From NCBI GenBank assembly GCA_021325195.1, contig JAJPHQ010000115.1:1-49334 (forward strand): DNA of 49,334 nucleotides. Reading direction: 5' to 3'. Every line of letters starts with the position of its first letter. Positions within the stretch are counted from its first letter, which is position 1. Below the pieces are notes generated by a model. That model had not been told where the DNA came from and did not search any database. It saw only the letters and a program-made list of their open reading frames with translations. Positions 9,100 to 17,615 of this stretch are shown here, piece after piece. The translations under genes were made by a program, and so were the position numbers. The stretch is from Gammaproteobacteria bacterium (lineage in GTDB: Bacteria; Pseudomonadota; Gammaproteobacteria; Xanthomonadales; Rhodanobacteraceae).

Positions 9100-10561
9100 C
9101 CGCCTGCGCCACCGCACGGAACAGCGCGCGGCCCTTGTTCATGGTTTCCTCGTACTCGGCGGCGGGATCGGAGTCGTGCACGATGCCGGCGCCGGCCTGC
9201 ACGTGCAGGCGCCCGTCCTGGATCACCGCGGTACGGATGGCGATCGCGGTGTCGGCGTCGCCCCACCAGCCGATCCAGCCGATCGCGCCGGCGTAGATGT
9301 TGCGCTTGAACGGTTCCAGTTCCTGGATGATCTCGATCGCGCGGATCTTGGGCGCGCCGGACAGCGTACCGGCGGGAAAGGTGGCGCGCAGCACGTCCAT
9401 GTAACCCGTTCCCGGACGCACCGTGCCCTCCACCTGCGACACGATGTGCATCACGTGCGAATAACGTTCGACCGAGAACGCGTCGCTGACGCGCACGCTG
9501 CCGGTTTCGCTGATCCGGCCCACGTCGTTGCGGCCGAGATCGATCAGCATCAGGTGTTCGGCGCGCTCCTTGGGATCGGCCAGCAGCTCCCGTTCCAGCG
9601 CGGCGTCTTCTTCCGGCGTCGCACCGCGGCGCCGCGTGCCGGCCAGCGGACGCACGATCACCTTGCCGTCCTTGAGGCGCGCCAGGATCTCCGGCGACGA
9701 GCCCACGATCTGGGTTTCGCCGAGATCCATGAAATACATGTACGGCGAGGGATTCAGCGCGCGCAGCGCGCGATAGACATCCACCGGCCTGGCATTGAAA
9801 CCGACGCTCAGACGCTGCGAGGGCACCACCTGGAACACGTCGCCGGCGCGGATATAGGCCTTGCAGCGCCCGACCATCGCCTCGAATTCGTCGCGGCTGA
9901 ACGACGACTTGAAATCGCGCTCGTCGAGCGCCGCGTCCTGCGCGATCTGCGGATAGGCCGCACCGCCCTGGCGCAAGCGGTGCGCCAGCGCGTCCAGCCG
10001 CCGCTGTCCGCGCGCATACGCGTGCGGGCGCAAGGGATCGGCGTGCACGATCAGGTACAAGCGGCCCTTCAAGTTGTCGAACACCGCGACTTCCTCGGCC
10101 AGCACCAGCAGGATGTCGGGCGTGCCGAGTTCGTCGGGCCGGTCCCACTTCGCCAGACGCGGTTCGATGTAACCCACCGTTTCGAACCCGAAGTAGCCGA
10201 CCAGCCCGCCGGTGAACGCGGGCAGTCCGGGCAAGCGCGGCACCCGGTACCGCGCGCGCAGCGTTTCGATTTCAGCCAGCGGATCGGCGACCTCGCGCGT
10301 TTCGATCACCGCGCCGTCCTCGATCACCGTCAACGCGTGCGCGCGGAAGGAAAACACCCGCCGTGCAGGCAGGCCGATGATCGAATACCGGCCCCAGTTG
10401 GCGCCGCTCTCCACCGATTCCAGCAGGAAAGTGTGCGGCCCGTCGGCCAGCTTCAGGTACACCGACAGCGGCGTGTCGAGATCGGACAGCACCTCGCGCA
10501 CCAGCGGAATGCGGGTGTGGCCTTGGCGCGCAAGCGCGTCGAATTCGTCCTGCGTCAACAC
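9086..10561 (-). CDS. trpE: Anthranilate synthase component I
   Basis: TrpE converts chorismate to anthranilate with ammonia from TrpG. The protein has the N-terminal regulatory region with the LLES motif and the NPSPYMYFMDLG segment, both linked to tryptophan feedback in the family. The chorismate-binding core includes GRNDVGRISE, ATFPAGTLSGAPK and AGIVHDSDP. I start it at the GTG at 10561, giving 491 residues and the xanthomonad-like N-terminus MLTQDEFDALARQGHTRIP; a longer GTG start at 10603 would add 14 poorly conserved residues. It lies 45-88 bases behind the histidine kinase gene on the same strand. Confidence 0.95.
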   Translation of the reverse strand: MLTQDEFDALARQGHTRIPLVREVLSDLDTPLSVYLKLADGPHTFLLESVESGANWGRYSIIGLPARRVFSFRAHALTVIEDGAVIETREVADPLAEIETLRARYRVPRLPGLPAFTGGLVGYFGFETVGYIEPRLAKWDRPDELGTPDILLVLAEEVAVFDNLKGRLYLIVHADPLRPHAYARGQRRLDALAHRLRQGGAAYPQIAQDAALDERDFKSSFSRDEFEAMVGRCKAYIRAGDVFQVVPSQRLSVGFNARPVDVYRALRALNPSPYMYFMDLGETQIVGSSPEILARLKDGKVIVRPLAGTRRRGATPEEDAALERELLADPKERAEHLMLIDLGRNDVGRISETGSVRVSDAFSVERYSHVMHIVSQVEGTVRPGTGYMDVLRATFPAGTLSGAPKIRAIEIIQELEPFKRNIYAGAIGWIGWWGDADTAIAIRTAVIQDGRLHVQAGAGIVHDSDPAAEYEETMNKGRALFRAVAQAVRGL

Positions 10562-10593
10562 GGCGGGTCGGTCCGGACGGCGGAAAGCGCGCG

Positions 10594-10602
10594 ACGATAG
10601 CA
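10594..10602 (-). promoter_or_regulatory. Possible extended -10 for trpE
   Basis: The minus strand reads TGCTATCGT, an extended -10 of the TGnTATnnT form, about 33 bases before the preferred trpE GTG. The -35 region is poor (TTCCCC). It supports the downstream start, because the alternative GTG at 10603 would lie within this element. Confidence 0.3.
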
Positions 10603-10648
10603 CCGCGCGGGCGGGCGGGGAAATGCGGTGCCCGCCGCATGCCGCACG

Positions 10649-12661
10649 CTACGCGTTTCTCGCCAGCCGTTTCCTCGGCATGCCTCGCATCTGCATCACG
10701 AACGCCACGCCGTCGCGCAGGTTGCGGCCGCTGACCTTGCCCTGGTGCAGTTCCGCCACCAGACGCACCACGTACAGCCCGAGCCCCAGATGCGGCGCAC
10801 CGGCGCGCGCACCACTGCCGCGCACGGTGACCAGCGAATCGAACAACTGGCCCTGCATCACCTCGGGCAGTGGCGGCCCGTTGTTGGCGACTTCGATCCG
10901 CGCCTCGCCGTCTTCGGTCACGCCCAGGGTGATCCGGATCCAGCCCTCGACCGGCGTGTACGACAGCGCGTTGTCGAACAGCTTGTCCAGCGCCTGCGCG
11001 ATCAGCTCCGGCGCGCCGTGCAGCGGGAACGGCTTGTCGGGGATCGCGCATTCCAGCCGGCGCGGCGCGGCCAGCGGCTTGTAGGCTTCTGCGCAGCCGC
11101 GCACCACCTGGGCAAGATCGAAATCCTCGCCGTCGGCGGACGCGATCGCGCGCTCCATCCGGCTGGCCTCGCTCATCGCGCGCACGATGGTGGCCAGACG
11201 CGCGGCGCCGTCACGGGCGCGCGACACGTACGGCTGCGCATCGGCGGGAAGCTCGGCGTGCTCCAGGTTGTCCAGCGAGGACTTGACGATCGCCAGCGGC
11301 GTGTTGAGTTCGTGCGACAGGTTGGACGCGAGGTTGCGCAGGTATTCGGTGTAGGTGCCGATCGCGTCCAGCAGGCGCGAGAAGCTGCGTGCCAGATCGC
11401 CCAGTTCGTCGTTGTCCTCCACCAGCGGCAGGCTGGCCAGCGGCAGACCGTCGTGGCGCTGGGCCTGTTCGGCCGCGTCGCGCAGGCGGCCGATCCGGAG
11501 CGACAGCCAGGTCGCGAAGGCGAACAGCACTGCGCCGGCGATCAGCAGCACCGCCACGCTGGCCAGCATCAGGCCCAGCAGCGCGCGGTTGGTCAGCAGA
11601 GGGAGTGCCTGACTGGACTGCTCCAGCACCAGCGCGCCGCGGTTCTGGCCGTGCACATCCAGCGGCACCGCGACGGTCAGTACCACGCTGCCGGGCGTGT
11701 CGCCGTTGCGCCAGCCCGCAGTGGCGCGGCCATCCAGCGCCTGCTGCACGTCTGGTTCCTCCAGGCGTGGCACGTCGCGCGGCAGGTGTTCGCGCCGTTG
11801 CACGCTCGGGATCACCAGCACGTCGGACAGCAGGCTGTCCAGCCACGGGAACTTGCTGGGCTTCGACTTGTGCGGTTCGGTCATCGTGCCGCCCTCGCCC
11901 AGCACCCAGCCGTCCGCGCTCAGCAGGCGCACGCGCACGCCGCTGGGCGCGAGCTGGGTCAGATCGTTGGACAGCGAAGGCGACAGGCTGAGCAGCGGAC
12001 GGATGTCCGGTTCGCCGCCGTCGAAACGCTTGGGCGCCTCGGCGTCGTACACGGCGATGCCCAGTTGATCCGGCGCCTGCGCGCGCGGGATCCGCAATTC
12101 GATCCGGTAACCGCCGCCGTATTCCAGCCACTGGCCGGTGATCTGATCCGGCAGGCCGTGCACGCGCGGGTCCAGCGGATGCGCGCGGAACGAACCGGGT
12201 GTCGAACCGGCGATCAGATAGCGGCGCTGCTGCTCGCCGCGCTGCAGCACCAGCATGACGTGATCGGCCGCCGCGCCGTTGTCCCTGGTGGCGCTGCCGC
12301 GCGAGGCCGTGGTGTCGTTGACCTGCATGTAGAGGTACAGCCATGCCGGATCGTCGGCCAGCTGCACGCTCACGCCGGGCCACGGCTGCTGCGCCCACGG
12401 CGACAGCGGCGTCCATTCGTCTCCGTAGCCATCCAGCGCGACCGACTGTGCGGCCTTCTGCACGTACCAGCCGTGTTCCGAGGCCGGCACGTCGGCGCCC
12501 ACCGCGACCAGCCCGCGATCCAGCGCGAACGCGATCGCCAGCAGCGCCTGTTCCTGGCTGTTGCGCAGCAGCTGCTCCATCTGGCGCACGTACAGCCAGC
12601 CCGCCCACGGCAGCGCGAGCGTGGACAGCGCGACCAGCAGCAGCTTGCGACGGAGGGTCAT
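10649..12661 (-). CDS. Sensor histidine kinase with DOMON/CBM9-like periplasmic domain (PdsS-like)
   Basis: The 670-residue membrane kinase has a TM segment near residues 5-24 and a second at about 362-385, with a large periplasmic domain between them. Residues 72-205 (VALDGYGDEWTPL, then AWLYLYMQVNDTT, then YRIELRIPRAQ) look like a CBM9/DOMON-type beta sandwich. A HAMP-like linker follows, then the phosphoacceptor His450 in NLSHELNTPLAIVKSSL, and an ATPase domain with LFDNALSYT and LGLGLYVVRLV. This layout resembles the histidine kinase of the proteobacterial dedicated sortase (Pds) family, but no sortase or LPXTG gene is visible here. The partner regulator is encoded 261 bases upstream on the same strand. 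Confidence 0.8.
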   Translation of the reverse strand: MTLRRKLLLVALSTLALPWAGWLYVRQMEQLLRNSQEQALLAIAFALDRGLVAVGADVPASEHGWYVQKAAQSVALDGYGDEWTPLSPWAQQPWPGVSVQLADDPAWLYLYMQVNDTTASRGSATRDNGAAADHVMLVLQRGEQQRRYLIAGSTPGSFRAHPLDPRVHGLPDQITGQWLEYGGGYRIELRIPRAQAPDQLGIAVYDAEAPKRFDGGEPDIRPLLSLSPSLSNDLTQLAPSGVRVRLLSADGWVLGEGGTMTEPHKSKPSKFPWLDSLLSDVLVIPSVQRREHLPRDVPRLEEPDVQQALDGRATAGWRNGDTPGSVVLTVAVPLDVHGQNRGALVLEQSSQALPLLTNRALLGLMLASVAVLLIAGAVLFAFATWLSLRIGRLRDAAEQAQRHDGLPLASLPLVEDNDELGDLARSFSRLLDAIGTYTEYLRNLASNLSHELNTPLAIVKSSLDNLEHAELPADAQPYVSRARDGAARLATIVRAMSEASRMERAIASADGEDFDLAQVVRGCAEAYKPLAAPRRLECAIPDKPFPLHGAPELIAQALDKLFDNALSYTPVEGWIRITLGVTEDGEARIEVANNGPPLPEVMQGQLFDSLVTVRGSGARAGAPHLGLGLYVVRLVAELHQGKVSGRNLRDGVAFVMQMRGMPRKRLARNA

Positions 12662-12922
12662 GGAAGGCCGGGACCCGGGGCTCGGACTGCGGAGGCAGGA
12701 TGCTGGCGCGAACGTCGGCGAAGCCGACGGCCCGAAGGACGAGCCGCAGGAGCGGCGAGTTTCTCGCGACTCGGCAAAGCGGTGTGGATGACCATCGGGT
12801 CATTCGAATACCGCCGCAGGAAATGCGCAAGCCTTTGGTCAGGCAAATACGGGTTCGGCCCGCAGTCGGAGCCGTTCATGGCGGAACCAAGGCGCGGACG
12901 ACCGGTCGCAAGGAGTCCCGAC
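12662..12922. other. Gap between response regulator and kinase genes
   Basis: This 261-base stretch contains only a 73-codon minus-strand ORF (12658-12879), whose arginine- and proline-rich second half looks like out-of-frame high-GC sequence. The segment around 12719-12771 (GGCGAAGCCGACGGCCCG onward) has the look of a dispersed intergenic repeat. I see no convincing promoter, so the kinase may be read from the regulator's promoter. Confidence 0.4.
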
Positions 12923-13612
12923 TCACGGCTTCCAGCGGTAGCCTACCCCATGCACCGTCTCGATCGCATGGAAGCCGGGATCGATGGCCAGGAACTTGCG
13001 GCGGATGCGCTTGATGTGCGAGGTGATGGTGGCGTCGTCCACCACCAGTTCCGCCTCGCGCATCAACTGGTCGCGGTTCTTCACGTGACCGGGGAAACGC
13101 ACCAGCGTGTGCACCATCCAGAACTCGGTCACGGTCAGCGGCACCTCGACGCCGTTCCAGGTCACGCGCATCCGTTCGGCCTCGAGCTTCAGCGGACCCT
13201 GTTCGATCACGGTTTCCGTGGCGGCCGGCGCCTTCTGCGATTCCGCGCGCCGGAACAGCGCCCCGATCCGCGCGGCGAGCTGGTGCAGGCTGATGTCCTT
13301 GCTCAGATAGTCGTCCGCGCCCAGGCGCAGGCCCGAGATCACGTCGAAGTCGGAATCGCGCGCGGTGAGGAAGATGATCGGCAGCGTCGCCGACTTCGCG
13401 CGCAGCTCGCGGCACAGGTCGAAGCCGCACTCGGGCTCGTCGCCCAGTCCGATGTCGATGATCACCAGCTCCGGCATCCGGCTGGCGAAGGCGCTGGAGG
13501 CCTCGCCGCGCGAGGCGAAGCCGCGCACTTCGTAGCCGAAGCGCGACAGCGCCTCGACGTAGTTGGCGCGGATCAGCGGTTCGTCCTCGACGATGGCGAT
13601 GGCGCGTGCCAT
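12923..13612 (-). CDS. Response regulator, OmpR/PhoB-like (PdsR-like)
   Basis: The 229-residue regulator has an N-terminal receiver with Asp53 in LVIIDIGLG, the switch residues in FLTARD and the Lys in DDYLSKDISLHQLAARI. A winged-helix DNA-binding domain ends ITSHIKRIRRKFLAIDP and VHGVGYRW. After the phosphorylated Asp it has a short insertion (GDEPECGFDLC) unlike canonical OmpR proteins. This insertion and the partner kinase fit the PdsR-type family. The ATG at 13612 follows AAGGAG at good spacing. Targets cannot be inferred. The frame extends upstream only as arginine-rich noise. Confidence 0.85.
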   Translation of the reverse strand: MARAIAIVEDEPLIRANYVEALSRFGYEVRGFASRGEASSAFASRMPELVIIDIGLGDEPECGFDLCRELRAKSATLPIIFLTARDSDFDVISGLRLGADDYLSKDISLHQLAARIGALFRRAESQKAPAATETVIEQGPLKLEAERMRVTWNGVEVPLTVTEFWMVHTLVRFPGHVKNRDQLMREAELVVDDATITSHIKRIRRKFLAIDPGFHAIETVHGVGYRWKP

Positions 13613-13631
13613 GCAGGTTCTCCTTTCCGCG

Positions 13632-13637
13632 ATTATG
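13632..13637 (-). promoter_or_regulatory. Possible -10 element of the response regulator gene
   Basis: The minus strand reads CATAAT about 20 bases before the regulator's ATG, with AAGGAG between. No clear -35 is present. If used, the transcript starts well downstream of the structured stretch at 13.82-14.03 kb. Confidence 0.35.
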
Positions 13638-13817
13638 CAGCACGGACCGCGAGCCGGCCGGCCGCGCCGTCCGTGCGGCGGCCAGCGAGCGGCGAAGCCT
13701 GACCGCCAAGCCCTCGCCGCGCAAGGCAAAACGGGCAACTGCCCGCGTTTTGCCACAACTCGCCCGCGTCGTGCCCCTGGCCCGGCAGCCGTACGCCGCC
13801 GCCCTCGCCGTTAATCA

Positions 13818-14030
13818 ACCGGTCGGTACTCCTTGCCGTGGATGTCGACCGTGGAACACCGCCGCGCTGGCGCCGGATACGCAACTCCGGGCCATCGCAA
13901 GACGGACGGAGAGGCGCCCAGCGCCGGCGGACCACGCGGAACCGGGACGGTCACCCCGCCCGAAGGTTCCGGAAAACTCTCCTGGTTGGCCGCGGCCTCG
14001 GTGCGAAAGCATCGAGGCTGTCGGCTTGGG
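13818..14030 (+). ncRNA. Candidate structured non-coding RNA
   Basis: The 420-base gene-free stretch between the regulator and rpe contains a chain of strong hairpins. 13869-13893 pairs GGC..CCGGA with TCCGG..GCC. 13908-13913 (GGAGAG) can pair with 13977-13982 (CTCTCC), enclosing 13913-13925 (GGCGC/GCGCC) and 13938-13970 (GGAACC/GGTTCC with an inner GGG-CGG/CCG-CCC stem). 13995-14018 is a ten-pair stem, GCCTCGGTGC with GCATCGAGGC, capped by GAAA. A GNRA loop and a G-U pair favour the plus strand. Family, exact ends and promoter are unknown. A 47-codon GTG ORF on the minus strand (13811-13954) is the alternative explanation. Confidence 0.35.
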
Positions 14031-14032
14031 CG

Positions 14033-14701
14033 CTAATGTGCGGCAGCACGCATCGCCGCAATCACCTTCCGGTAATCGGTTTCGCCGAAGATGGCCGAGC
14101 CCGCGACGAAGGTATCCGCGCCGGCACGCGCGATGTCGCCGATGTTGTCCGTCTTCACGCCGCCATCGACTTCCAGCCGGATCGGACGCCCGCTGCGGTC
14201 GATGATTGCGCGTGCGCGACGCAGTTTCTCCAGCGCGGACGGAATGAAGCTCTGGCCGCCGAAACCGGGATTCACGCTCATCACCAGCACGACATCGACC
14301 TTGTCCAGCACGTAATCCAGCCAGTCCAGCGAGGTCGCCGGATTGAACACCAGCCCGGCCTTGCAGCCGTGCTCGCGGATCAGCGACAGCGTGCGGTCGA
14401 CATGGCGGATCGCCTCGGGATGAAAGCTGATCGAGGTGGCCCCCGCCGCGGCAAAGTCCGGCACGATCCGGTCCACCGGTTCGACCATCAGGTGCACGTC
14501 CATCGGCGCGGTGATGCCGTAATCGCGCAGCGCCTTCAGCACCATCGGGCCGATCGTCAGGTTCGGCACGTAGTGGTTGTCCATCACATCGAAATGGATC
14601 CAGTCGGCGCCAGAGTCGATCACGGCATCGACCTCTTCGCCCAGCTTGGCGAAGTTGGCCGAGAGGATGGATGGCGCAATCACGCAGGGTTGTCGGGCCA
14701 T
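14033..14701 (-). CDS. rpe: Ribulose-phosphate 3-epimerase
   Basis: Rpe interconverts ribulose 5-phosphate and xylulose 5-phosphate in the pentose phosphate pathway. The 222-residue (beta/alpha)8 protein has [17 protein letters not shown], the metal-site motifs [17 protein letters not shown] and [25 protein letters not shown], and the phosphate-binding VDGGVKTDN and VAGSAIFG. Length and every signature agree with the family. It ends next to the candidate structured RNA. Confidence 0.97.
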   Translation of the reverse strand: MARQPCVIAPSILSANFAKLGEEVDAVIDSGADWIHFDVMDNHYVPNLTIGPMVLKALRDYGITAPMDVHLMVEPVDRIVPDFAAAGATSISFHPEAIRHVDRTLSLIREHGCKAGLVFNPATSLDWLDYVLDKVDVVLVMSVNPGFGGQSFIPSALEKLRRARAIIDRSGRPIRLEVDGGVKTDNIGDIARAGADTFVAGSAIFGETDYRKVIAAMRAAAH

Positions 14702-14840
14702 ATCGGAATGCTCGGCTGATTCGGCTCCCTTGCGTCAAGGGGGCGCTCGAGCCGTCGCCGTTTGACGGCTCGATGGGGATTGTGGAAGCACTTCTTGCTG
14801 GAACGAAGCACATGCCGCAAGCACGACAGTGTATCGCTGA

Positions 14841-15638
14841 TCATCGAAAACCCCGCTCCGCCTGAATGCGCTCCCACGCCGCGTTGATCTCGCTGGCGCG
14901 CTGCTCGGCCCGGCGGCGCATGTCCTCGGGCATGCCGCCCATCCGGTCGGGGTGGTATTCGCTGATCAGCTTGCGGTAGGCGCGCTTGATGGTGCGCCCG
15001 TCGGCATCGCGCGACACGCCCAGCACCGTGTAGGGATCGGGCCCGCCGCGCGACACGCCGCCGCGATACTGCGAGTACGCGCCGGCGTGCGCCCAGTCGC
15101 CCGCGCCCGTGTTCCAGCTGAATCCCTTCATCGCCAGCAGCGCCATCAACTGGATCTCGCTGACGCGCAGCGTCCAGGCGATGCGCCGCAGCAGTTGCAG
15201 TTTCGCGTCCGGCAGCGGCCCCTCGGCCAGCGCGGTTTCCGCCAGCATGTCCAGCATCGGCATCACGTAGCTGCGCCGCGCCATGCACCAGTTGCGCAGG
15301 TCCACCATCGCGGGGCCGGGGTCGAAGCCGGGCGCCTTGCCCTTGTTGAATGCGTCGATCGCGCGCCGTCGCCACAGCGCGTCCAGTTCCAGCCGCGCCA
15401 TCAGCCGCTCGGCCACCGCGATCTCGGCCTCGGACACACGCCCGTCGGTCTTGGCGATTGCGCCCAGCAGCGCGAACAGCGGTTCGACGAAACCGGTGGC
15501 GCCGCCGCCCCGGCTCATCCAGTGCAGCAGCCCGCTGTCGAACAGGTGCCCGATCGCGAGCCCGATCAGCGCGAACCCGAAGTTGTGGAACAGCAGCAGG
15601 CCCAGCAGGAAGCCGCCCAGCTTGCCCCAGATTTTCAT
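14841..15638 (-). CDS. djlA: Co-chaperone DjlA (membrane-anchored J-domain protein)
   Basis: The 265-residue protein has one N-terminal membrane segment (about residues 7-32, rich in Gly as in DjlA), a central TerB-like helical domain (LFALLGAIAKTDGRVSEAEI), and a C-terminal J domain with the HPD motif in SEYHPDRMGGMP. DjlA recruits DnaK at the inner membrane and in E. coli influences the Rcs phosphorelay. The ATG at 15638 overlaps the stop of the upstream cytochrome c gene (ATGA), so the two form an operon. Confidence 0.93.
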   Translation of the reverse strand: MKIWGKLGGFLLGLLLFHNFGFALIGLAIGHLFDSGLLHWMSRGGGATGFVEPLFALLGAIAKTDGRVSEAEIAVAERLMARLELDALWRRRAIDAFNKGKAPGFDPGPAMVDLRNWCMARRSYVMPMLDMLAETALAEGPLPDAKLQLLRRIAWTLRVSEIQLMALLAMKGFSWNTGAGDWAHAGAYSQYRGGVSRGGPDPYTVLGVSRDADGRTIKRAYRKLISEYHPDRMGGMPEDMRRRAEQRASEINAAWERIQAERGFR

Positions 15639-15964
15639 CGGCCACCCGCCTGCGGCGGCATGCACGGCGATTGCGCGGCGTACCAGCGCGCCAAGTCCTG
15701 CATCTCGCGTTCGGACAGCGGCCCCGCCGCGGCCCGCATCACCGGCGCGTCGCGCCGGCCGGTGCGGTACGCGTGCAGCGCCTGCAGCAGGTAATCCTGG
15801 GACTGGCCGGCCAGATTGGGCGCGCCGGGAATGCGCGCTTTGCCGTCCTCGCCGTGGCAGGCCGCGCACAGGCCCAGTCGCGCGGGCGGTGCGAGCGGCC
15901 CGGCGTACGCGGCCGCCGCCTGCAGCGCCGCGCCGAACAGCATGAAACAAAGCGTTCTCCGCAT
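15635..15964 (-). CDS. Small periplasmic c-type cytochrome
   Basis: The 109-residue protein has a signal peptide ([21 protein letters not shown]) and one heme-binding CAACH motif (Cys33, Cys36, His37). Met76 in [12 protein letters not shown] is the likely distal ligand. After cleavage it would be a class I monoheme cytochrome c of about 88 residues in the periplasm, probably shuttling electrons to an oxidase. The specific partner is unknown. It is the first gene of a two-gene operon with djlA. Confidence 0.88.
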   Translation of the reverse strand: MRRTLCFMLFGAALQAAAAYAGPLAPPARLGLCAACHGEDGKARIPGAPNLAGQSQDYLLQALHAYRTGRRDAPVMRAAAGPLSEREMQDLARWYAAQSPCMPPQAGGR

Positions 15965-16029
15965 CCGTCGAGTTTATCAGCGGCCCCTTCGCGACCGCTG
16001 AATCGCGCCGGCGCGGAACGCGGCGCCGC

Positions 16030-16035
16030 TACAAT
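16030..16035 (+). promoter_or_regulatory. Possible -10 element of purC
   Basis: TACAAT lies 27 bases before the purC ATG in the context CGCTACAATCC, nearly the same as the box ahead of gap. No recognisable -35 is seen. Confidence 0.4.
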
Positions 16036-16062
16036 CCGTGTTTTGCCGCCGCGGTGAACACC

Positions 16063-16959
16063 ATGCCCACCACCCTGCTGCAATCGGACCTGCCCGGACT
16101 GCGACTGCTCCATCGCGGCAAGGTGCGCGACGTGTATGCACTGGGCGACGACAAGCTGCTGATCGTCGCGACCGACCGGCTGTCCGCCTTCGACGTGGTG
16201 CTGCCCGATCCGATCCCCGGCAAGGGCGAGATGCTGACGCAGATTTCGAACTTCTGGTTCGGCAAGACCGCACACCTCGTGCCCAACCATTTGACCGGCA
16301 TCGACGTCGCTTCCGTGCTGCCGCCCGGCACCGATGCGAGGCTGTACGCCAGACGCGCGGTGGTGGTGAAGCGCCTGAAACCGGTGCCGATCGAGGCGAT
16401 CGCGCGCGGTTACCTGATCGGCTCGGGCTGGAAGGATTACCAGGCCACCGGTTCGCTGTGCGGCATCGAGCTGCCCGCAGCACTCGTGCAGGCGCAGCAG
16501 CTGCCGGAACCGATTTTCACGCCATCGACCAAGGCGCCGTCGGGTTCGCACGACGAGAACATCGGCTTCGGGGAAGTCGAACGGCTGATCGGCACCGACC
16601 TCGCGAGGCAGGTGCGCGACGCGACGCTGGCGATCTACAAGTTCGCCGCGGCGTATGCCGCCGAACGCGGCATTCTCATCGCCGACACCAAGTTCGAGTT
16701 CGGCACCGATGCGGACGGCAGGCTGTACGTGATGGACGAGATGCTGACGCCGGATTCCTCGCGCTTCTGGCCGGCCGATCAATACCGGGTCGGCATCAGC
16801 CCGCCCAGCTACGACAAGCAGTTCGTGCGCGATTACCTGGAAACGCTGGACTGGAACAAGCGCGCGCCCGGCCCGAAGCTGCCGCCACAGGTCATCGACC
16901 GCACTCGCGCGAAGTATGCCGAGGCCCTGGAGAAAATCGCGGGCATCACGCTGGACTGA
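16063..16959 (+). CDS. purC: Phosphoribosylaminoimidazole-succinocarboxamide synthase
   Basis: PurC couples CAIR with aspartate using ATP in purine synthesis. The 298-residue protein contains [25 protein letters not shown] and [18 protein letters not shown] at the ATP site, then [23 protein letters not shown] and the signature [12 protein letters not shown] and [12 protein letters not shown]. This is the long proteobacterial/fungal type. I take the ATG at 16063; a GTG at 16054 would add MNT. It follows the djlA operon on the opposite strand. Confidence 0.96.
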   Translation: MPTTLLQSDLPGLRLLHRGKVRDVYALGDDKLLIVATDRLSAFDVVLPDPIPGKGEMLTQISNFWFGKTAHLVPNHLTGIDVASVLPPGTDARLYARRAVVVKRLKPVPIEAIARGYLIGSGWKDYQATGSLCGIELPAALVQAQQLPEPIFTPSTKAPSGSHDENIGFGEVERLIGTDLARQVRDATLAIYKFAAAYAAERGILIADTKFEFGTDADGRLYVMDEMLTPDSSRFWPADQYRVGISPPSYDKQFVRDYLETLDWNKRAPGPKLPPQVIDRTRAKYAEALEKIAGITLD

Positions 16960-17022
16960 AGCATGGCGCGTGGCGCGGGTTGGGCGTAGATTGTCGTCAC
17001 ATCGACCGACGGCCCGCCCTGC

Positions 17023-17487
17023 ATGCGCAGCATCCACGACTGGTTCGCCAGCTACAGCGCCGACCACCAGAATCCCGTCAACCGCGCGATCCACTGGGTG
17101 TGCGTGCCGGTCATCATGTGGGCGGTGATCGCGGCGCTGTGGACGATCCCGTCGGTCACGGCGTGGACCCGGCAGGGGTTGTGGGCAGCCCTTGCGATGT
17201 TCGCGGCCTACCTGTTCTATCACCGCCTGTCGCGCAAGCTCGCTTACGCGATGGCGATCGTGTTCATCGTGAGCGGCGCGATCGCGTGGGCGCTGTACGG
17301 CGCGCTGGGGCCGCGCGATCTGTTGATCCTCGCGGCAGTCCTGTTCGTGCTGGCCTGGATCGGGCAATTCATCGGCCACGCGATCGAGGGCCGCCGCCCC
17401 GCCTTCCTCACCAACATCGTGCAATTGCTGATCGGCCCCGCGTGGCTGATGGGCAAGCTGATGCGCAGGCTCGGCATCGCTTATTGA
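17023..17487 (+). CDS. Mpo1-like (DUF962) membrane protein
   Basis: The 154-residue protein begins SYSADHQNPVNRAIHWVCVP and ends GQFIGHAIEGRRPAFLTNIV followed by LIGPAWLMG. These His-rich boxes define the Mpo1/YGL010w family, in which the yeast member is an Fe(II) dioxygenase that alpha-oxidises 2-hydroxy fatty acids. Four hydrophobic segments place it in the inner membrane. The bacterial role is unproven. It follows purC by about 60 bases and may be co-transcribed. Confidence 0.85.
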   Translation: MRSIHDWFASYSADHQNPVNRAIHWVCVPVIMWAVIAALWTIPSVTAWTRQGLWAALAMFAAYLFYHRLSRKLAYAMAIVFIVSGAIAWALYGALGPRDLLILAAVLFVLAWIGQFIGHAIEGRRPAFLTNIVQLLIGPAWLMGKLMRRLGIAY

Positions 17488-17500
17488 CCCGACCTCGTTT

Positions 17501-17614
17501 CCCCTCTCCCTTAGGGAGAGGGGCAGGGGTGAGGGTACGCAGAAACTGAGAGCTTCAGGTTTAGCCGAACCCTCACCCGGCGCTTCGCGCCACCCTCTCC
17601 CGGAGGGAGAGGGG
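17501..17614. repeat. CCCTCTCCC inverted-repeat element, copy 1
   Basis: Two palindromic arms face each other. The first is CCCTCTCCC..GGGAGAGGGG with GGGGTGAGGG. The second is CCCTCACCCGGCGC..GCGCCACCCTCTCCC with a closing GGGAGAGGGG. The element fills the space between the Mpo1-like gene and the nuclease stop codon. A close copy lies inside the E2 gene at 33.4 kb, and a partial one at 49.0 kb. Confidence 0.75.
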
Positions 17615-17615
17615 T

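Noticed and set aside
12658-12879. 73-codon ORF between regulator and kinase
   Set aside because: The second half is Arg/Pro-rich repeat-like sequence and it overlaps the kinase start; no ribosome site or family match.
10628-13702. Very long plus-strand ORF opposite the kinase and regulator
   Set aside because: It is a high-GC antisense shadow: His/Arg/Val-rich without domain motifs, while the minus strand has complete kinase and regulator domains.
13811-13954. 47-codon minus-strand ORF ending STVDIHGKEYRPVD
   Set aside because: Its tail looks protein-like, but the only start is a GTG without a spaced ribosome site, and the region is better explained by RNA helices. Kept only as an alternative.
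13907-13982. Glycine-riboswitch-like core (GGAGAG, CCGAAGG, CTCTCC)
   Set aside because: The outer helix and CCGAAGG resemble a glycine aptamer, but the P3 helix cannot form (TTCC and GGAA are adjacent), the conserved CAGG/GGACAG tail is missing, and no glycine-related gene lies downstream on that strand.
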